Below are positions 59,533-64,000 of a stretch of DNA of 64,000 bases, one piece after another (positions within the stretch are counted from its first letter, which is position 1; every line of letters begins with the position of its first letter). The position numbers and the translations under genes were made by a program. The notes beneath the pieces were generated by a model that was given only the letters and a program-made list of their open reading frames with translations, was not told the origin of the DNA and made no database searches. The DNA is from Agrobacterium sp. RAC06 (lineage in GTDB: Bacteria; Pseudomonadota; Alphaproteobacteria; Rhizobiales; Rhizobiaceae): NCBI RefSeq assembly GCF_001713475.1, contig NZ_CP016499.1:3721501-3785500 (forward strand), in the 5' to 3' direction.

Positions 59533-61302
59533 GTGACAGATTATCTTTTTGGCCCCGTCATTGAAGATGACGGGGTTTTGTTTCGGTTGTGGGCGCCGCA
59601 TTGCAAATCGGTGACGCTCGAAATTGACGGCGCTCCTGCGAAGGACATGGATCGGCAGGCGGATGGCCTGTTTCGCCTCAAAGTCACTGGGGCACGGCCG
59701 GGTACCCGCTATCGGTTTCGACTGCCGGATGGCCTCATTGTCCCGGATCCTGCAAGTCGGCACCAGCCCGAGGACGTTTTCGGGCCGAGCGAGGTCGTCG
59801 ATCTTTCGACGCAGAAGACCCGCGACGCCATTTGGCGCGGGCGGCCCTGGGCGGACATGGTCATCTACGAGCTGCATGTCGGCACATTCACGGATGAGGG
59901 TACCTTCCAAGCTGCGATCGACAGGCTGGATCACCTCGGCAACCTTGGGATAACGGCCATCCAGCTGATGCCGATCGCCGATTTTCCCGGTCGTTGGAAC
60001 TGGGGTTATGACGGTGTCATGCCGTATGCGCCGGACAGTCGGTATGGACGACCGGACGATCTGGCGCTGCTCGTTCAGGCGGCCCATCAAAGGGGCATCT
60101 CCGTGTTCCTCGATGTCGTCTACAATCACTTCGGCCCGTCCGGAAACTTCATGCCGGCTTATGCGCCGCTGTTCTCGCCGCATCATCAGACGCCGTGGGG
60201 CGACGGCATCAACTTCGATGATGCGCAGAGCGAGATGGTGCGCGCATTCCTGATCGAAAACGCGCTCTTCTGGATCGGGGAGTTTCATGTCGATGGACTG
60301 CGGCTCGATGCCGTGCACGCCATCCGCGACGACAGTGAACCGCACTTCTTGCACGAACTCGCGGCGCGTGTGCGGGAGCGTTTTGCCGATCGCCACATTC
60401 ATCTGATCGTCGAGAACGAGGAGAATGACCCGCTTCTGCTCGAGCGGGGCCAGCCCAGTACCGCCACGTTCGACGCTCAGTGGAATGACGACGTCCATCA
60501 CGCCTTGCATGTGGCCACGACCGGCGAGACCTTTGGCTACTACGCCGATTACCGGGATGCGGGTGCGGCTCTTGCAAAGGCTCTGGCGGAAGGCTTCGTG
60601 TATCAGGGTGACGTGATGCCCTATCGCGGTGAACGGCGCGGCCGTCCGAGCGCACATCTCCCACCTTCGGCCCTCGTTTCATTCCTTCACAATCACGACC
60701 AGATCGGCAACCGTGCCCAGGGTGACAGAGTGATGGCCGCGCTTCCCGAACAGGCGCTCGCCTTCGCCGTTTCGCTGATGCTGCTCTCACCGCAAATTCC
60801 CATGCTATTCATGGGCGAGGAGTGGTGTTCAAAAAAGCCATTTCCCTATTTTTGCGATTTCGACAAGGAGCTCAACGCAGCCGTACGCAACGGCCGGCGG
60901 AATGAGCTCTCGAAGTTGCCGGGTTTCGACGGGGAACATGTGCTCGACCCGACATCGGCGGAGACATTCCGCTCTGCGATCCTCGACTGGGAGCAGGCAG
61001 GTTCAAAGCATGGTTCGACCTGGATCGAACGCTACCGCCAGCTCATTGCGCTTCGGCGAGAGCGTGTCGTGCCGTTGCTGGCGCGGATGCGTCAGGGCGG
61101 GCGTTATGCTGCCGAGAATGGCGTCATCCGTGTCGAGTGGCCGCTTGAGGACGGACGGCACTACATACTTGTCGCCAATCCCACATCGCATGCCGTGAGT
61201 GCCGCCTTTGAGGTGGATCCTATCGAGATCATCTATGCGCTTGGCGAGCGCCGACCTGACGCTCGCGGGCCGTGGTCTCTGGTCTTTGGCGTCACGGGGT
61301 GA
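59533..61302 (+). CDS. treZ: malto-oligosyltrehalose trehalohydrolase
   Basis: A 589-residue GH13 enzyme that releases trehalose from maltooligosyl-trehalose. An N-terminal CBM48-like domain (FGPVIEDDGVLFRLWAP) precedes the barrel, with region I DVVYNHFGPSG, region II GLRLDAVH (nucleophile Asp), region III VENEEND (acid/base Glu) and region IV FLHNHDQIGNR. GTG at 59533 has AGGAG upstream; a TTG at 59500 is less likely. Its usual partners treY and glycogen genes are not in the window. A terminator-like hairpin (59553-59579) lies within its first 16 codons. Confidence 0.92.
   Translation: MTDYLFGPVIEDDGVLFRLWAPHCKSVTLEIDGAPAKDMDRQADGLFRLKVTGARPGTRYRFRLPDGLIVPDPASRHQPEDVFGPSEVVDLSTQKTRDAIWRGRPWADMVIYELHVGTFTDEGTFQAAIDRLDHLGNLGITAIQLMPIADFPGRWNWGYDGVMPYAPDSRYGRPDDLALLVQAAHQRGISVFLDVVYNHFGPSGNFMPAYAPLFSPHHQTPWGDGINFDDAQSEMVRAFLIENALFWIGEFHVDGLRLDAVHAIRDDSEPHFLHELAARVRERFADRHIHLIVENEENDPLLLERGQPSTATFDAQWNDDVHHALHVATTGETFGYYADYRDAGAALAKALAEGFVYQGDVMPYRGERRGRPSAHLPPSALVSFLHNHDQIGNRAQGDRVMAALPEQALAFAVSLMLLSPQIPMLFMGEEWCSKKPFPYFCDFDKELNAAVRNGRRNELSKLPGFDGEHVLDPTSAETFRSAILDWEQAGSKHGSTWIERYRQLIALRRERVVPLLARMRQGGRYAAENGVIRVEWPLEDGRHYILVANPTSHAVSAAFEVDPIEIIYALGERRPDARGPWSLVFGVTG
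59553..59579 (+). other. terminator-like hairpin inside the 5' end of treZ
   Basis: CCCCGTCAT and ATGACGGGG form a perfect 9-bp stem around TGAAG, followed by TTTT. It lies 20-46 nt into treZ, in codons that match the family (FGPVIEDDGVLF). It may attenuate transcription that enters from the upstream Gfo/Idh gene, or may be a by-product of coding. Confidence 0.5.
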
Positions 61303-61331
61303 CGCCAGCGACCTCACCGCTTGCAATGCGG

Positions 61332-62258
61332 TCAGGCACCCATCCGGTCCGCCAGATGCATGACCTCGAGTGCCGATTTCGCCACCATGTCGGCGCCGAT
61401 ATTGCCGAAGGCGCGCGGGTCCTTCATGACGGCCGGACCACCGACCGCAATCTTCATCGGACCCGGGCTGCGCCTGGACTGAACCCGGCGAATGGCAGAG
61501 GCGCATTCATCGACTTCGTCGACACGGCCGACCGAGATACCCAAAAGAGTGTAGGAGGAATTCGACAGGCGCATGTAGAGGCTGTCGTTGAGTTCGAGGT
61601 CCGCACCACCTTCGACGTCCCAGCCCATGTCGCGAAAACATGAAGCAACGATCGATACGCCGATGGTGTGCAGGGCGCCCGGGGTCCGCGCCAGTAACAC
61701 GCGGCGCGCCTTTTGGCGATCGCGAATGGTCTGGCTGCGGTTCTGCGACAGATGGTTGACGATCATGCCGAGCCTGGTTGAGGCCACCGCAACCTGGATG
61801 AAATCGGTTTCGTCATTGCACCAGAGCCGACCGAGTTGCGCGGCGACAGGCGAAAAAAGCTGGATCGCGAGCGTGTGCATGGGCAGGTCAGTGCGCTGCA
61901 ATTCCTCGATGATCTCCCGGTGACCACGAGGATCTGCCTGGACGAGGGCCTCAGTGAGCGCGGATCGGTAGGTGATCGCCTTGTCGGTTCCCGGCAACTC
62001 CCGCGCCTTCGGATCCAGTTCCGGATGCAGATGGAAATCGATTTCCGGCGGCATCTCGCTCACGCGCGGACCTTTTGTCATATCCGCATGGCTCGCTCCC
62101 ACGAGCCGCGGCACGGCATCCCGGATCGCGCCTTCGAGAATGCGCTGCTCCAGGCTTGTCAGCCGCGTGTCCGACTTTGACAGCGAAGACCTACCATCAC
62201 CATTGTACGGAGGTTCGTCCGCCCCGCCGGGTGGTCCCCCGTTCTTTTCACCCGCCAT
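61332..62258 (-). CDS. B12-binding-domain regulator, PpaA/AerR-like
   Basis: A 308-residue cytoplasmic protein. After a disordered, Gly/Pro-rich N-terminus (about 1-30), a helical cap (about 95-175, with GRLWCNDETDFIQVAVASTRL in parts) precedes a cobalamin-type Rossmann domain (about 185-305). The usual DxHxxG motif reads ALHTIG: the His197 cobalamin ligand and Gly are kept and the Asp is lost, as in AerR/PpaA light- or redox-responsive regulators. Start at 62258 has GGGAGGG 5 nt upstream; ATG at 62297 lacks one. It is divergent in function from treZ and lies 121 nt from dxs. Confidence 0.78.
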   Translation of the reverse strand: MAGEKNGGPPGGADEPPYNGDGRSSLSKSDTRLTSLEQRILEGAIRDAVPRLVGASHADMTKGPRVSEMPPEIDFHLHPELDPKARELPGTDKAITYRSALTEALVQADPRGHREIIEELQRTDLPMHTLAIQLFSPVAAQLGRLWCNDETDFIQVAVASTRLGMIVNHLSQNRSQTIRDRQKARRVLLARTPGALHTIGVSIVASCFRDMGWDVEGGADLELNDSLYMRLSNSSYTLLGISVGRVDEVDECASAIRRVQSRRSPGPMKIAVGGPAVMKDPRAFGNIGADMVAKSALEVMHLADRMGA

Positions 62259-62379
62259 ATCACCCTCCCGGTCATCGGCTTGGGCAGATCCGCTCATCCC
62301 GATGGGATATTAGTGCATTCTTGCGCCGACGCCAAACCTCTCGTAGTCGAATACGCCTGATGCCGTCTTGTGGTTTAGT

Positions 62380-64000
62380 TCAGCGGTCCTCCGCGCGGTG
62401 GAGGCGCGTCGGCAGTTCCTGCTGTCCGGCCCTTGCGGACCTGCGAATATCGGCATTAGGCCTTGCCACCGTAAGGCCGTTGCGCGCTGCAGCCGCAATG
62501 TGGCGGGCTGTCAGCTTGGCTTCCTCGTACATGTCCTCGGGGCTTGCCTGGGCGATGAACGTGTCCGGTAGCGTCAGGGTCCGGACGGCACAACGTCCGT
62601 CGAGCATGCCGCGATTGGCCAGATGATGAAGAACGAGTGCGCCGAACCCGCCGGTCGCGCCTTCCTCGACCGTCACCAGCATCGAATGGTTGTCGACGAG
62701 TTCAGCCAGAAGCGCGGTATCGAGCGGCTTGGCAAAACGCGCGTCGGCGACCGTCACGGAAATTCCTTCGAGTGCCAGAAGGCGGCGGGCCTTGAGACAG
62801 TCGGCAAGCCGGGTGCCGAATGACAGGAGCGCGATCTGGCCTCCCTGCTCGATGATGCGACCGCGGCCGATCGGCAGAACTTCGCCACGGATCGGAAGGG
62901 GGACGCCCGTGCCCTCGCCACGCGGGTAGCGAAATGCAATAGGACCGTGATCATGGGCTGCTGCCGTCGCAACCATGTGTACGAGTTCAGCCTCGTCGCT
63001 TGCGGCCATCACTGTAAAGCCGGGCAGGTTGGCGAGATAGAGAATATCGAAGGCGCCGGCATGGGTAGGGCCGTCAGCCCCGACCAGCCCGGCTCTGTCG
63101 ATCGCGAAACGGACAGGCAACTGCTGCAGGGCCACATCATGGACGATCTGGTCATAGGCGCGCTGCAGGAAGGTCGAATAGATCGCGCAGAATGGTTTCA
63201 TGCCGCTGGCCGCGAGACCGGCCGCGAAGGTGACGGCATGCTGTTCGGCAATGCCGACATCGAAGGTGCGATCGGGAAAGGCGGCTCCAAAGCGGTCGAC
63301 ACCGGTGCCGGCCGCCATGGCGGCCGTGATCGCGACGATGCGGTCATCCGTTTCCGCTTCCGCAATCAGGGCGTCGGCGAAGACCCGCGTGTAGCTCGGC
63401 GCCTTTGCTTCTGCCTTGTTTTGCTTGCCCGTTGACACATCGAACGGGTTCACGCCGTGATACTTGTCCTCGGCTGCTTCGGCCGGTGCGTATCCGGCTC
63501 CCTTGCGCGTGATAACATGCAAGAGGATCGGACCATCCTTCTCGTCCCGCAGTTCTGCCAGAAGTGGAACCAGCACGTCGAGATCATGCCCGTCGACCGG
63601 TCCACGATAGTCGAAGCCGAAGTTCTCGAACACGTTGCCGACATTCGTCCCGGCTTTCCGGCGGACGTCCGACAGGTGGCGGTTGAGCGCTCCGGTCGAG
63701 GCTGAAATCGACATGTCGTTGTCGTTGAGAATGACGATCAGCGGGCGGCCTGATGCCCCGGCATTGTTCATCGCTTCGAAGGCCATGCCGGCGGACATCG
63801 CGCCGTCGCCGATGATGCACACGACATGTCCGTCTTCCCCCTTCAAGTCCCGGGCAGTGGCAAAGCCGAGGCCTGCTGAAATCGACGTGGACGAGTGAGC
63901 GGCACCGAAGGGGTCGAAAGGGCTCTCGCCACGACGGGTAAAGCCGGACAGGCCGTCCTTCTTGCGCAGGCTGCGCATGCGGTCCCGCCGTCCGGTCAGG
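62380..64000 (-). CDS. dxs: 1-deoxy-D-xylulose-5-phosphate synthase, N-terminus missing at window edge
   Basis: A thiamine-diphosphate transketolase-like enzyme that condenses pyruvate and glyceraldehyde 3-phosphate, the first step of the MEP isoprenoid pathway. The 539 visible codons begin [20 protein letters not shown], about 100 residues into a normal DXS of about 640, so the gene simply continues past 64000. Seen are the ThDP motif [33 protein letters not shown] and the C-terminal transketolase domain. It is next to the PpaA/AerR-like gene. Photosynthetic alphaproteobacteria often carry an extra dxs in the photosynthesis cluster. Confidence 0.95.
   Translation of the reverse strand, partial: LTGRRDRMRSLRKKDGLSGFTRRGESPFDPFGAAHSSTSISAGLGFATARDLKGEDGHVVCIIGDGAMSAGMAFEAMNNAGASGRPLIVILNDNDMSISASTGALNRHLSDVRRKAGTNVGNVFENFGFDYRGPVDGHDLDVLVPLLAELRDEKDGPILLHVITRKGAGYAPAEAAEDKYHGVNPFDVSTGKQNKAEAKAPSYTRVFADALIAEAETDDRIVAITAAMAAGTGVDRFGAAFPDRTFDVGIAEQHAVTFAAGLAASGMKPFCAIYSTFLQRAYDQIVHDVALQQLPVRFAIDRAGLVGADGPTHAGAFDILYLANLPGFTVMAASDEAELVHMVATAAAHDHGPIAFRYPRGEGTGVPLPIRGEVLPIGRGRIIEQGGQIALLSFGTRLADCLKARRLLALEGISVTVADARFAKPLDTALLAELVDNHSMLVTVEEGATGGFGALVLHHLANRGMLDGRCAVRTLTLPDTFIAQASPEDMYEEAKLTARHIAAAARNGLTVARPNADIRRSARAGQQELPTRLHRAEDR

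Noticed and set aside
62380..64000. Broken or truncated dxs
   Set aside because: The frame is open to the window edge and starts mid-domain with normal sequence (LTGRRDR), so it is only cut by the window.

Overview
The window reads as accessory, catabolism-rich DNA from a high-GC alphaproteobacterium of the order Hyphomicrobiales (Rhizobiales), most likely Rhizobiaceae (Agrobacterium/Rhizobium group). The grounds are gene content (glxBCD-glnT, a smoABC-type desulfonation block, vanABR, an ArsR-controlled arabinofuranosidase operon, many ABC/TRAP importers), dense ATGA/TGATG gene overlaps and GGAGG ribosome sites. Coding density is very high and no gap without a gene exceeds 300 bases. I saw no rRNA, tRNA, CRISPR array, transposase or replication origin. 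The first gene (CaiB family) and last gene (dxs) run off the edges.

1-19.2 kb is an aromatic-catabolism region. Its left part is a small regulon: a CaiB-type CoA transferase and a citryl-CoA-lyase-like protein, divergent from an intradiol dioxygenase and an IclR regulator, followed by an amidohydrolase. Two nearly identical semi-palindromes mark its two promoter regions. Next come two modules, each with a LysR regulator whose ATAnC-N5-GnTAT palindrome overlaps its own start codon. Module 1 (4.6-14.0 kb, minus) encodes a hydroxyquinol dioxygenase, maleylacetate reductase, a complete branched-chain-amino-acid-type ABC importer, a TfdB/PheA-like FAD hydroxylase and a second hydroxyquinol-type dioxygenase. 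Module 2 (15.1-18.0 kb, minus) encodes an MhqO-like dioxygenase, an MhqD-like hydrolase and a second solute-binding protein. Together they imply import of phenolic acids or phenols, hydroxylation to hydroxyquinol, ring cleavage and reduction to 3-oxoadipate.

19.2-28.1 kb is an ECF-sigma-associated membrane/redox module: a pyridine nucleotide-disulfide oxidoreductase behind a textbook ECF promoter, a CDP-alcohol phosphatidyltransferase, an ECF sigma factor, a TVP38-family membrane protein, a small zinc anti-sigma protein, a YnjBCD-type ABC importer and a SelD-type NAD(P)/FAD oxidoreductase. It resembles the E. coli ydjXZ-ynjBCDF neighbourhood, whose role is not established.

28.2-45.4 kb is carbohydrate and vanillate use: an arabinofuranosidase plus sugar ABC operon with an ArsR-type regulator; vanA-vanR-vanB with three TGTATACA operators; and a LacI-controlled dehydrogenase/isomerase/ABC operon.

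45.4-50.5 kb carries glnT and glxDCB, homologous to gmaS-mgsCBA of the N-methylglutamate pathway, with a cupin-XRE regulator. 50.6-59.4 kb looks like an organosulfonate (probably sulfoquinovose) desulfonation locus: YeiH-type exporter, TRAP importer, flavin reductase (SmoA-like), aldo/keto reductase (SmoB-like), SsuD/SmoC-like monooxygenase, GntR regulator and a Gfo/Idh protein that could be an NAD-dependent sulfoquinovosidase. 59.5-64 kb holds treZ, a PpaA/AerR-like B12-domain regulator and the 3' five-sixths of dxs. The last pair hints that a photosynthesis gene cluster may lie just beyond the right edge.
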